A stretch of DNA of 64,000 nucleotides, from contig MOWL01000070.1 in the NCBI GenBank assembly GCA_002110485.1, positions 620,001 through 684,000 on the forward strand. The letters are read 5' to 3'. The notes under the pieces are model-generated. The model did no database searches and had not been told where the DNA came from. It worked only from the letters and a program-made list of their open reading frames with translations. Shown here in pieces: positions 48,785-59,604 of the stretch. Source of the stretch: Emergomyces orientalis. Taxonomy: Eukaryota; Ascomycota; Eurotiomycetes; Onygenales; Ajellomycetaceae. The position numbers and the translations under genes are program-made. Positions within the stretch are counted from its first letter, which is position 1; every line of letters starts with the position of its first letter.

Positions 48785-50030
48785 ATGGTAATAGCAACCA
48801 TTCCTTGGGACACTCTAGTTTCCTTGTCCTCTACCAACCCCGCGATATGAAACTGATATCTCTTTCTTTCAGGCCCCAACAGAATCGAAGAAGCGCTTGG
48901 CTCTTGCGATAATAGATTTTCTCAGCAGCAGTCTTAAAGATGGAACCCTTACCGCGGATGATTCCGAATCTATAGAGATCGCGCAGTCTTGCATCGCAGA
49001 CACCTTCAAGGTCGACCCCTCAAACAAGACCGCCATGCAAGATGCGCTTGGAGGTCAAAGTCTTGCGGCTATTTACAATGTATATGAGAAACTGAAAGGC
49101 AAGGGTTCCACAACAGCACCAAGCTCTGCGAGCGAGACGAAGCCAGCAGCAACCACCTCCAGTGGGGTACCAAATGAGGAATCAGAGAAGTTAAAATCAC
49201 AGGGAAACGCAGCCATGTCGCGCAAGGACTACGCTACCGCAATTTCCCTTTATACGCAGGCTCTCAGTATTGCACCCTCGAATCCGATCTACCTCTCCAA
49301 CCGCGCGGCTGCCTACTCTGCTTCCGGAAACCACACCAAGGCCGCCGAGGACGCCGAAATTGCCGTGGCTGCGGATCCAAAATATGTTAAGGGGTGGAGC
49401 AGACTTGGCCTGGCTAGATTTGCCCTTGGTAACGCCAAGGGTGCCGCGGAAGCGTACCAGAAGGGCATTGATGCTGAAGGAAATGGTGGCAGCGAGGCTA
49501 TGCGCAAGGGACTGGAAACTGCAAAGAAGCGCATTGAGGAAATGAAGAAGGAGGAGAATGAGCCCCCCGCTGAAGATGTTGATGAGGCATCTGGTGCCTC
49601 GCGTGGAGTAGAGGGTGCTGGTGGAATGCCAGACCTTGCATCTCTTGCGGGAATGTTTGGCGGCGGCGGGGCTGGAGGGGGCGCTGGCGGTATGCCCGAT
49701 CTTAGCTCGATAATGAGCAACCCCATGTTTGCCAGCATGGCGCAGAATCTGATGAGCAATCCTGACATGATGAGTAACCTCATGAATAACCCGCGCATTC
49801 GACAAATGGCGGAAAATTTCGGTGGAGGTGGAGGTGCTGCTGCTGGTGGTGCTGGTCCGGGAGGCGGGCTTCCAGATATGGCCAGCATGATGAATGACCC
49901 TAATATTGCTGAAATGTAGGTTTTGCTTTGACTATTCACCCCGTTTACTTTGATAGGGCTAACTGATTCGTATAGGGCAAGAAATCTGATGGGTGGAGGT
50001 GCAGGGCGTGGTGCAGGGAGGGGAACTTGA
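48785..50030 (+). CDS. SGT2: SGT2, small glutamine-rich TPR co-chaperone
   Basis: The model has three exons: 48785-48787 (just ATG), 48873-49915 and 49976-50030, giving 366 residues starting MAPTESKKRLALAIIDF. No other upstream ATG joins the frame, and an acceptor (TTTCTTTCAG at 48872) sits exactly where the body begins. The N-terminal dimerisation helices (to about 70) bind Get4/Get5. Three TPRs (about 105-215: AMSRKDYATAISLYTQALS, YLSNRAAAYSASG, YVKGWSRLGLARFALG) bind Hsp70/Hsp90/Hsp104. The Gly/Met/Asn-rich tail with SNPMFASMAQNLMSNPDMM captures hydrophobic tail-anchor segments. Sgt2 loads tail-anchored proteins into the GET pathway. The last intron (49916-49975, GTAGGT..ATAG, branch GCTAACTG) adds the typical MARNLMGGG ending. 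The first intron has a weak GTAATA donor, so the extreme start is less certain than the rest. Confidence 0.92.
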
Positions 50031-50894
50031 TCTTGCTAGGTTCAGGCAATCGTACTTTTTGGTAACGAGAGGATGCATAAAGTAATTCGGAGCATGTTTA
50101 TGGTAGCTTTTTCATGCGGAATGTTGTGAAAACGGTATTTTTATTGACATATAATTATATAGCAATGGATGTAATCTTTTGCGGGTTATTTTAAGGCATA
50201 TCGATACCCTCCGAGTTCATTCTTTGTTTATTATCCGGCTCTCTAGCTGTAGGTATCCCATAAGCGTTCTTACCGTTTTCAGAGCCAATAATGAGTAGGA
50301 AAAATACGGACAGGACCGTGAGGTAGGAACTTCATGGGAAAAAGGAATATATAAAGTCAAGTATAGGAATTCCAGAGGAGGTGTTAAAACCTAGTGAAAT
50401 GATATGTGACTCGTTAAAGAAATCATTTGGAAACATTTTAAACAAGCTCTCACGATACAATCCATAAAGCCAGGGGAGAGAAAATGCTAAACAAGAAACG
50501 AAAGCGATCCAAAGTTGCCATATATACAATGCAAGAGGAGAGGGAAGCTATGAAAATAGGTTTGCTGAAAATACATAAGGGGGCGGGCAAAATAAACCAG
50601 GACAAACAGGAAATGACATCAATACACTGAAATAGAAGTGCAATTAGATTTATCCTACCACGCATTTCTATAAGACTCCAATCCATATAGTAGTATACAA
50701 CCGGGACGTAACCGGAAAAACAAGGGAAATGTGGAAAAGAAAACCATAGGTCGAAATAAGGTCGATCATGGATAGTGGTACATAAAAAAATTTATTCGGG
50801 GAATGGGGATGTGGAAGGAGCTATCTGGGGAGAAAAGAGCAGCGGTTGGGTTTGTCGAGACTGAAAAGAAATCGAATCGAAAAAAAAATATGGC
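50031..50894. other. convergent intergenic between SGT2 and TIM44
   Basis: Two 3' regions, AT-rich, no gene recognised. Confidence 0.55.
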
Positions 50895-52581
50895 TTAGAT
50901 ATAATCGCGCCCGGCCTTTTGCAGTTCGATCATTCTCCATCCTCGAGTTTCGGGATTGTTCACGTCTTCTGGGATTCTGGTCATGCCAATGGCGTATGTG
51001 ACTAGCTGGACTTTGTCTTCCATACCAGCAGCAAGTTCTTTAGTTTTAACATTGCGATAAACGTGGACTTCCTGCGTTCGACAGGTGATGATAAACACTG
51101 GGATGTCGCCTGGTTCAAGCATACGGGCATGAGAGATATCGACATGTCGGATATCGAGGATTCGGCCGTCTGATTTCAGTCCAGCGGTAGTGTATTGTTG
51201 GGCAAGGGCAGCATAAACGTTGTACTGGGCCTCTGAAAGCCAAAGCTTAAGAGTTTCAACATCTCCCTTAACGTATGCATCAAGGACCTCGGGTAACATA
51301 TATTCCCGTAATTCTCGCAGGAAAGGCTCGATTTGAAAGCTGGGTTCCATTTCTCTGAATTTTTTGATTACCATAGCAGTTTCATTTTCGGCAAACCAAC
51401 CAGCCACCCGATCTGAAATGCTCCGGGCGGTTGTGACGAGTGGATTGTCGGATTCGTTATACGTATGTTTAAGGTTGAAATAAGATTGCATAAGACGACT
51501 AGAATCTTTAAATTCCTTCCACGATTCTTTCCAAGCCGCGTCTTTGTGAAGGGTGACGTTGGTACCCGCACTATTGCTGTCAGGAATACATTCGGCGTTA
51601 ACAAGCACAGAAGGGGTCATTTGCTTACTTCGGATCTTCTTCCATATTTTCTACTTTACGGCGGCCAGCTTTAGCTTCGGCGAGTTCTCGCAGCTCTCTT
51701 TGCTTTCGTCGTTCCTCCTTTTCCATCCAGCCTCCGTACCGGGAGCTGCTACCATCATCTATAGCCTCCTTCACTCCCCCAACCGCTGTTTTATAAACCG
51801 TGGTTTCACGAACCGGCCTAGTAGCTTTTTCGATACCCTTTCCCGTGGCAGATACTCCTGATCTGAGCCCCTTGACAACCGGGGTATCCCAAGTCCATGC
51901 GGCGCCTTGGCCCAGAGCCTTACCGGTGGTCTTTATAGCCGAAGAAGTCTTAGAAGTGGCGGCACCAGAAGCAGCCTCATACGCAGCTCTAGCCCGCTTA
52001 ACGGATTCACTTTCAGTAAACTGATGTGCAGATGAAGCTAGGGCTTTCGTTGATTCATTCCATTCTTTTGAGGCCTTGAACTCGGTTTGTAGGGTTTCCT
52101 TGAAAACCTGCCATGGAGTTTTATCCCCATGGGGAGGAGGAGGTGGAGGTGGTTCTTCTTTCTTCTTCTTGCCTTCTTCCTGTGAATTTTCCTTTTGTTC
52201 TTCTCCCTCGTTCTTTGGGTTTTGCGACGATTCATCTGATTTCTGATTCTCCGAACCTGTTTGTTCCGACTCCTTTTGCTTTTGTTGCCGCAGGCTGCAT
52301 CCCGTTTGGAACGATCGTCTGGCTGGGAGAATGGCCCATATCGAATCCAGTTGAGCGGGGGGCGCAGGAAATACGGGTGAAGTATTAGAAATCGGGTGTC
52401 TTGGTGGAGAGGGAAGGAGGGTTCGGGGTGAGATGGTAGGATAAAAGGAAGTAGTACAATGGGTCAATGATCTCCGGGAGACAGCTCGCGCTGAAAATAA
52501 AGTTGGCAGAGAAGCAGGATGATTCCGTAACAGAGCGGTCCGCACCACGCCAGGCGGCGTAGATTTTGTTGCGATGAACAT
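50895..52581 (-). CDS. TIM44: TIM44, mitochondrial import motor subunit
   Basis: Exons 52581-51629 and 51576-50895 (coding order) give 544 residues. The two halves lie in different frames and look like a frameshift, but a 52-nt intron (GTAAGC..TGACAG) joins EEDPN to NSAGTNVTLHKDAAWKESW exactly as in homologs. I start at 52581 (MFIATKS); an earlier GTG-only extension is unlikely. Residues 1-110 are Ser/Arg/Pro-rich, a mitochondrial presequence. A charged linker follows with KKKK and a seven-Pro run, then helices TPWQVFKETLQTEFKASKEWNES and a KAT/AAYEAASGA region that contacts Hsp70 and the TIM23 channel. The C-terminal Tim44 domain (about 330-544) carries FQIEPFLRELREYMLPEVLDAYVKGD and IFIITCRTQEVHVYRN-like sequence and binds cardiolipin. 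Tim44 tethers mtHsp70 to TIM23 on the matrix side of the inner membrane. Confidence 0.95.
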
Positions 52582-53165
52582 TGTCTGGGTCAGTGGTAGG
52601 ATACCACGGGCTTGGGGTGAAATTGGAGGACAGACGGGACAGGAAAAAATTAGAAATCGCAGCAGCACCGTAAATTAAAATCAAAAGTCAACCTCAGAAA
52701 CCCGGTCTGAATGGTTGTTGCCTCGTGGCTATGGGTTTGTAGACGTTGGGATAATCAGCAGCGAGAGACTGGACGAAAATGTTTTGACGGCGATATTGAT
52801 TTAAGGTTTGTCCGCCTGCCAAGACCAAAAAAAAAAACTTCTGGGTTCTTCGGCCCACCATTCGGCACTAACAGCAAACCCGACAACAGGCTACGACTAC
52901 AAAACATCTAATCATCTCAATTGCAGCAGGCCTCTTGATATCTACAGCGCATGTAGCTAGCACTTCACTGGCGGTATTTCCGGACGCATCCGACTGTTCT
53001 TCTGGTTCCCTCCAGTTTAGCTCGAGGCCCCTTAACGCGAACAGGTACCGTACCGCGCCTACTTACCACGTTATCTTACCTGTTAAATACTCTAGGGGTT
53101 TCACTCACTAATTTGTATTAGAGCTGTCGTTATCTGTCCACCGTTAACTTTTATACCTATAAGAG
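52582..53165. promoter_or_regulatory. bidirectional promoter region TIM44 / uS11m
   Basis: A 584-bp gap between divergent starts of two nuclear genes for mitochondrial proteins. No particular motif is claimed. Confidence 0.5.
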
Positions 53166-53801
53166 ATGCGGGGGCGTATCGTAAATAGTCTATCCTCTGC
53201 GGTGCTGTCCATTAGACACCCGGGCCAACAATGCTTACGTCAATCCCATACCCTCCGGCCAGCGGTCTGCACACAAACAGAACAAGCTAGAAATATGTCT
53301 ACAGGCGGGACATCTGCGCTGTCGAAACTCTCAGCGTCGACCAGGGCCCCGAGAAACACGAATAGTGACTCTGCGTCCATGACCTTCCGTCTTAATCAGG
53401 TTGTCCAGACCGGTTACGCCATCCAAGACCCGCCACACCACCTTCACGTCTACTCGCACAAGCACAATACCCACATCACCCTAACGCGACCAAACCGAGA
53501 ACCATTACTCTCCATGAGTTGCGGAAACATCGGCTTCCGCAAAGCACAACGCTCCAAATTCGACGCAGCGCATCAGCTTGCATCCTTCATGATGGGCAAA
53601 ATCCAAGAAGATGGACATTTGTTGACAATGAAGCGACTAGAGGTTGTACTACGAGGTTTTGGTCCCGGGAGAGAGGCGTTTACAAAAGTTCTGCTAGGCC
53701 CGGAAGGAAAGAATATACGCACTATGGTATGCAGAGTCACGGATGCTACTCGATTAAAATTTGGTGGTTGCCGGAGCAAAAACGTACGAAGGCTGGGCTG
53801 A
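53166..53801 (+). CDS. MRPS18: mitochondrial small-subunit ribosomal protein uS11m (MRPS18)
   Basis: A single exon of 211 residues. The first 50 residues are Arg/Ser/Gln-rich without a clear fold and should be the mitochondrial presequence. From about 85 the S11 domain is plain: HVYSHKHNTHITLTRPN, LSMSCGNIGFRKAQRSKFDAAHQLA, VVLRGFGPGREAFTKVLLGPEG, and the C-terminal VTDATRLKFGGCRSKNVRRLG, which corresponds to the NGCRPPKKRR tail of bacterial S11. In the ribosome uS11 lines the mRNA exit channel on the platform. Yeast calls the gene MRPS18. Intronless, with its start about 580 bp from TIM44 on the other strand. Confidence 0.93.
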   Translation: MRGRIVNSLSSAVLSIRHPGQQCLRQSHTLRPAVCTQTEQARNMSTGGTSALSKLSASTRAPRNTNSDSASMTFRLNQVVQTGYAIQDPPHHLHVYSHKHNTHITLTRPNREPLLSMSCGNIGFRKAQRSKFDAAHQLASFMMGKIQEDGHLLTMKRLEVVLRGFGPGREAFTKVLLGPEGKNIRTMVCRVTDATRLKFGGCRSKNVRRLG

Positions 53802-54706
53802 GGTCGATTTCAACGTTTTATTTTTTCGAATCTATGCACTTGTCTCCTATCAAATGGACGTCGATAAGCCTTTGCGCATGCTTATTTACTCTATCTGGAT
53901 TACGGAATTATGGGGACGGGAAGCTGGACAAAGATGATCTGGTTTCTAGGTGGTATTTAACTTTTCGGGGCTACCGGATGACTCTGATTGAATGGTACTG
54001 CGTGTAACATTGGTGATGATTTACCACTATTTGGATTTATGTATATATATGCTATGCTATACCGCCCTAGACTTTCATTCTCTTAATGCAACTGTAATTT
54101 TACGAGCTTCTCGTCAAGAAGCTTTCCCTGGAACTGCATTGACTAATAATTCTACAAATGTCACGATGACATGTTCCACTAATATCTGCGATCCTCAGCC
54201 CTCGTCCAAACTTTTTTAAAGCTTTTGAAAAAATGGAATAAATTGTGTTTGATCGTAACCCCCCCTTTTTTGGTCTGCGATTTTGCGGCCTTAGGCCCGG
54301 GACCGGGGATTTCCCATCATTCCCTATTTGGGCCTAGCGCTGCCCAGCAAATCCCCAGATCACATGATTTCAGCTACTTCCCAAGGCATCGACAATAATG
54401 AATGAATCTCCAACAAGCTCAGTTGTTGTATTATTTCGATAGTTGCTAAGGTGCTGAAATCAATATTATTTGCTTGGTACAATATCTCGCTTGTCTGCGA
54501 CCTTCCAAGTTGTGTGTTAGGCGGCCATCTTTCTTTACAGAACTACATTCAACTCAATATCCGCGTCCCTATTTTGTTTCCTTTAATGCGACCACATCAT
54601 CTCCTGAAGCTCCAACAAACCAAGAGCGCGAACCCTTTCCGGCGTTGGTTCTGTGCAATTTGATGCGTGGCGGGGCTCGTCCGCTGGGCCATCCAATGCT
54701 GTGTGG
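53802..54706. other. intergenic between uS11m and the VPS9 gene
   Basis: 0.9 kb, no other gene seen. It includes a C run and a T run near 54,260. Confidence 0.5.
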
Positions 54707-57700
54707 ATGCACCCATTAAACCCTTTTCTCCGTGCCTTCTTCCGCAGTACTATCCCGGCACAATGCGTGCCCATCCAGAACCATGTACCAAACCCTCCCC
54801 TCTCCCCTAATACACAATTTCCGCGCTTCTATTCCTAACTAGTTTGAGACTAGATCCTTCTTGTGCCCATCACTGAGTCCCTTGTAAATGGCCGAGACCG
54901 AGATTCGAACCTCGCATACGCCGATATCGTCTCGTCGGAGGAGTTCCTGGGCAGCCATGTCTTGCGGATTACTTCTTCCCTAGGCTCTACCTCAAGTAAG
55001 GATGGATCAAGCGTTCGGGACAGTAGGGGGAAGGCAAGACAAATTACCACTGTGAATGGCCGGACAGTGGTTATCAAGGAAACTACGGTGTTTAGTAACA
55101 AAGGTTAGAGTGAATTCGCAGTTGAAAAGAAGAGAAAAGTCCCAATATTGTGGTAAGAGGCTAACTAGGACATTCTAGGATTTAAGACGCTGAACCAGGC
55201 TCAGTTGCTTTCAGACGCGCTTCACTATACCTCGAATAACGAATCGCAACCATGGCTGATATACTATATTTCAACCCCGCTGATTGGCACTTTTCAGCCT
55301 GTCAGAATTACCCCGGCAATTGTTCCTGGGCTTGTACCAAAACCTGCAGAGTCTCCTAAAAGCGAAAGTCATAACGAGAACCACGTGTCTCATTTCTCGA
55401 AGAAGGAGATAAAATCATTCGCAGAATTGCTCGCAAATTTCCCCATGATCGCGAGACAAATGCAGCCTGGTTTAGACAGAGTGTTTCGAGAGTTTGGCAA
55501 GGAGCTCGGGAAACCGTTGCCACCTCCGCCCTCTGTACTATCTCCGGTCATGTCGGGCAGCGAACCCTATGGTGACGAGGCTGAGGAACCTGGAGCTTGG
55601 CAAAGCAGAGCACCTGCTAACGGATCGCATATAAACCAAGAAAGCCTTCCTTTCAACTCTTCAGAATATTTCGAGGATGATGAAGATCTTATGAGACGAA
55701 CTTTAGAAACTGCAGTAACGTCGGCAATTGACCTATTTCGACTTGTCGACAAACAGCAGCTATCCCTGCTAGGCGCGACAACAGATCTTACCGGCCCACT
55801 GGTTGAACGTCTTATCGAGAAACACGTGGCCCAGCAAGTTCACGATTCACTTTTATTTCCGCGTCTTTGCGGATATCGCCAAGCGGAAGATGCAGAGTTG
55901 GATGCTCGTATCCATCAGATGGAAAATATCGATATTTCGCAAGTTGGAATTGTTATCGAGGGCGGTCGCCAAGGGAAACAGGAGCTTATCCGCCGTCTTG
56001 GAAGGGGCGTGGATGAATTTCGAAGGATAGCAGATGCTAAATGCCCCCAAGACATGCTTGAGATTTTGCTGGCAACAATTAAACTTGTGACTATAATGGA
56101 AAATCCTCCTGTCTCGAATGATGAGGATTCATATGGCCACTCTGAGAAAAAGCCTTCTGTGCTTGCAATGAACGCAGATGTTTTGGTTTCATTGCTGCTT
56201 GTGGTTATCATCCGGTCACAAGTTCGGCATCTCCAAGCGAGACTTTTGTACATGCAACAGTACATATATACTGATGATGTTGAAAGCGGCGAACTTGGAT
56301 ACGCTTTGAGCACGTTCGAAGCCGTTTTAACGTACCTTTTGAGAGACTCCGGAGCTCTGAGACGCGCGAGCGCTCGAAACAAACGGCTTTGGACAGCTAC
56401 CAAAACAGGAAGAGTCTCGGATATAAAAGCAATCTTAGACCCGGATAGCTATCAAGACACACCTGCTGACGACAATGTTGATGAAGATGAATTTTCGAGT
56501 CTTTCGAAAAATGAAGAGTCTGGCTGCGCTCACCACCAGTCTGGTCAAAAGACATATATGAATGGCACCATTCCAGACTTATCGATTCAAAGTTCATACC
56601 AAGCCCCCGAAACACCGCCATTAGCCCACGTTTTTCCGTTTCAGAATTGGTCTCGAGTCTCTCCTTCAAATTCCGAAGCACCATCGCGAAAGAAAGTTTC
56701 CATGGATATGCGGAGCCTTTCAGAATCGTCGACGGTTTCTTTCCTTTCTCGAACAACGACAATTGGCTCAACTACAAGCGCATTGGAAGGAGACACGTCC
56801 ATTGACAGCCTGACAAGGACCCAGGATCAGGCGGGCGATTCTGTTCCAATGATGGCAGTCGAAGCGCGCCAACCCGAGTCACTCAAGTACCTGCTCAGCT
56901 GGGAAGAATATTACCCCCTCGAGACAATATTGGAGGATACAAATAGCGACGGAACAACATTGCTAAGTGCCGCTGTACAACTAGCACACACTGAATTGGT
57001 TGATATAATTCTGGATTTCATATCTCAAGCTCGCGATTCTCGGCTCTTAACATCGTACTATGCGAAAGCTGACCGAAGAGGCCGGACAGTGGCTCATTAT
57101 CTTTTCAGTGTTCCTACGCTCATGTCTCGACTGGGGTGTGCTCTTCCATGGCGACAAAGGGACAAAAATGGCCAGACGCCTCTTTTTGCCCTTTGTAGGT
57201 CCTATGATCATCCCGATTACAGCCCCATGGTGCATGAAGCATTGACAATCGCGCAGAAGGCACAAGGTGACGGGAAACCTTTGAGGTTAGAAGATCATGT
57301 AGATGGCAAAGGGAATACTCTCTTGCATGTCGTTAGCGATCCACAAATAATTGTTAGGATCCTCAAAGAGTGTGACTGTGACCCAAATGCTACCAACGAT
57401 AAGAGATTCACACCGTTAATGATGGCAAGCAAGTACGGCCGTGTCGATCTCGTGCGGACATTTTTCGGAGATCCAAGGGTGGACGTCAATGTTCGGGAAA
57501 TGCGTGGTCTCACTGCGGTCGAGCTGGCGAAGGATGATGAAGTCCGGAATCGAATTGACGATTTAATACTTTTCTCTAGCGCTTCTTCGGCTCCGCTTGA
57601 CCTTTCGGGGCGAATTACCACCGTTGTCCGGTCATTGTTTGTTGAAGATGCGAGTGTCCGTTTTATCATCAAGTCCGGTGCACCCAACCCTGAAAGGTCG

Positions 57701-58765
57701 CGCCAAAATTCATCAACACGAGGCTTTGTGACATACACGATAACAACTTGTCGTCGGAGCGTAGCCGACTTTGAGAACCTTGTAAAATTCCTCAGAGTCG
57801 AGCATCCCGCATCATACATTCCAGAATTACCTCCATTCCGCACCCCGTTTCAAATCCCATCCAAACCGTCCAGAGCCGTTCTCCACGAAACTCAGGAGCG
57901 TTTAGACCTGCTTTTGAAAATTCTATTAGCTCACCCTACATTTGCCACCCACGAAATGCTTTGGGAATTTTTCCTCGTCCCGGAAATGCAAACCGAAATG
58001 ATAGAAGACCGATCACGTCGAAAAGCAGAAGCCCTCGCAGAGACAATTGCCGACGACTACGAACCAGTGACAAAAGAAGGAATTCGAGACGTTGAGCAAA
58101 TCGTGTCGCACGCCCAAGATGCAGTCCGCGCTGTTAGCGCTGCCACTCGCAGCCTCCTTCGACGCGGGCATATCCTCCAGCATGCATATTCCGACTTGGC
58201 AGACTCTGTTATCCTCTGCGCATATGCCATATCCTCGCTACAGCCGCCATCCAACTCCCTTCCAACTTCGCACGTCGAAACCTTCGCACGTTATGCCGCC
58301 TGCATCTCAACCTCCTCCGTCGATTCGTCGCCATTAGTCCAATTCCTCACCGCCCTGACGTCATCGCACAGCACGACGACCGCAGTCCTCAATGCGCTCT
58401 CGCGGCCGGGAAAGCTCATCTCCAATCTCAATACTGAAATCCGCGGCTTGACACGCGCCCATTCATCCTTGGCGTCCTCCTCTGTCCCGCGAAAATTCAA
58501 TTTCCCAGGCCTGGAAGAATCGCGACAGAAATCTATGCGCGATCTAGAACAGAAAATTTCGGAATCGACTGCGGAGGCAGAACAGCTGGAGAAAGAGATA
58601 TCGTGGAATAAGGATGTTGTCGTGGGAGAGCTGGCGGGGTGGACGACATGGCGGGAAAAAGTGGGGAGGGATGCGATTAGGGCGTTTGTTAAAACCACGT
58701 TGGTTAGGGAGAAGGAGAGGGGGAAAGGTTTGGAGAGGTGTCTGCGGAGCGTTAGAGGTGGGTAG
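54707..58765 (+). CDS. VPS9-ankyrin-PX endosomal protein (Vrl1/VARP-like)
   Basis: Three exons (54707-54784, 54854-55103, 55179-58765) give 1,304 residues. Exon 1 reads MHPLNPFLRAFFRST and joins to ILLVPITESLVNGRDRDSN through a 69-nt intron with a CTAACT branch site. Residues 1-300 include the conserved GFKTLNQAQLLSDALHY. A VPS9 domain (about 310-500, with LLFPRL and YTDDVESGELGYALSTFEAVLTYLL) should activate Rab5-type GTPases. Ankyrin repeats follow at about 660-905 (DKRFTPLMMASKYGRVDLVRTFF). A PX domain comes next at about 935-1045 (RRSVADFENLVKFLRVEHPASYIPELPP), then a long helical C-terminus with heptads (about 1050-1304), possibly BAR-like. This order matches yeast Vrl1, which pairs with Vin1 in a sorting-nexin coat, and recalls animal VARP. 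Endosomal role is by family; the BAR-like call is inference. Confidence 0.88.
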
Positions 58766-59505
58766 GTTTATCAACCTTTGAATATTACAGTGGAAAATTA
58801 TGGTTATCTAATGGTTGTTCTTTGAACTGGACTTTTTACTTTATTTTTAATCATTCATGTATGTCTTTTTTTTACGATTCCTCAGGTGTTTTTAACTAGG
58901 GCAAGACCCAAATTCAAATTACTTAGCTTTTCATTTGCTATTCAGTTTTTTCTGATCAGCCAGTTTGGCTATAATTTTTGCCTCTCTCATGGTGAATAGC
59001 TATTTATGATTGGTAAATGAAGGTTTTGTGTTGGTTAAACGTATACGCACAGAAATATGACGGTGGTATCTTGTTTTCGTTTCGTCTTTGATTCCACTCT
59101 CGCCGTTGACATAGCACGTATGACTGTCTGAGCAGCATGGAATTTGAGACCCCAAAAGAAAATATGTGCATTTTTTCTTTTGGGGATAGATAATGGGGAC
59201 ACGAATGGGCTACATCTATTGCCCCCCCGCCCCCCCGGCCTAACACATAAGAGCTGCATATGCAGCCATATATAGTAGGAAACGATAATAAAACGCTGTA
59301 CACGAATTTAAAACTCCAACGCAAAATGCAGGGAGAAACATCAAAAGATCCGAAACGGATCCAGCCACTTGTGAAGATATAGACCGAAGCCAACGAGTGG
59401 ACGACAGTGGGTATATAGCAAACCATAAATAATAAATAACCCTATGAAATCATCAGGAAAAAGGCAGAGGTGGAAATGGAGAAGAGATAGACCCAAATGC
59501 AATCA

Positions 59506-59544
<39 letters not shown>

Positions 59545-59604
59545 AGTTTTGTTTTCGGGTCCCATCTTCCTCGAATTTGTACAGAACCCCACTCTATAAA
59601 CTTA
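58766..59604. other. convergent intergenic with poly(T) run
   Basis: Two 3' ends. It contains a 31-T run (59510-59540) and a C-rich run near 59,220-59,240. No gene recognised. Confidence 0.5.
59510..59540 (-). repeat. 31-nt poly(T)/poly(A) tract
   Basis: On the minus strand this is A31, starting 65 nt after the stop codon of the membrane-protein gene. Confidence 0.9.

Noticed and set aside
51577..51628. Apparent frameshift splitting TIM44
   Set aside because: A 52-nt GTAAGC..TGACAG intron joins the two frames and restores the conserved sequence; no damage is needed.
54893..54940. tRNA-like B box (GGTTCGAATCTCGG on the minus strand)
   Set aside because: It lies in conserved coding sequence of the VPS9 gene (NGRDRDSN), and no matching A box or cloverleaf could be drawn around it.
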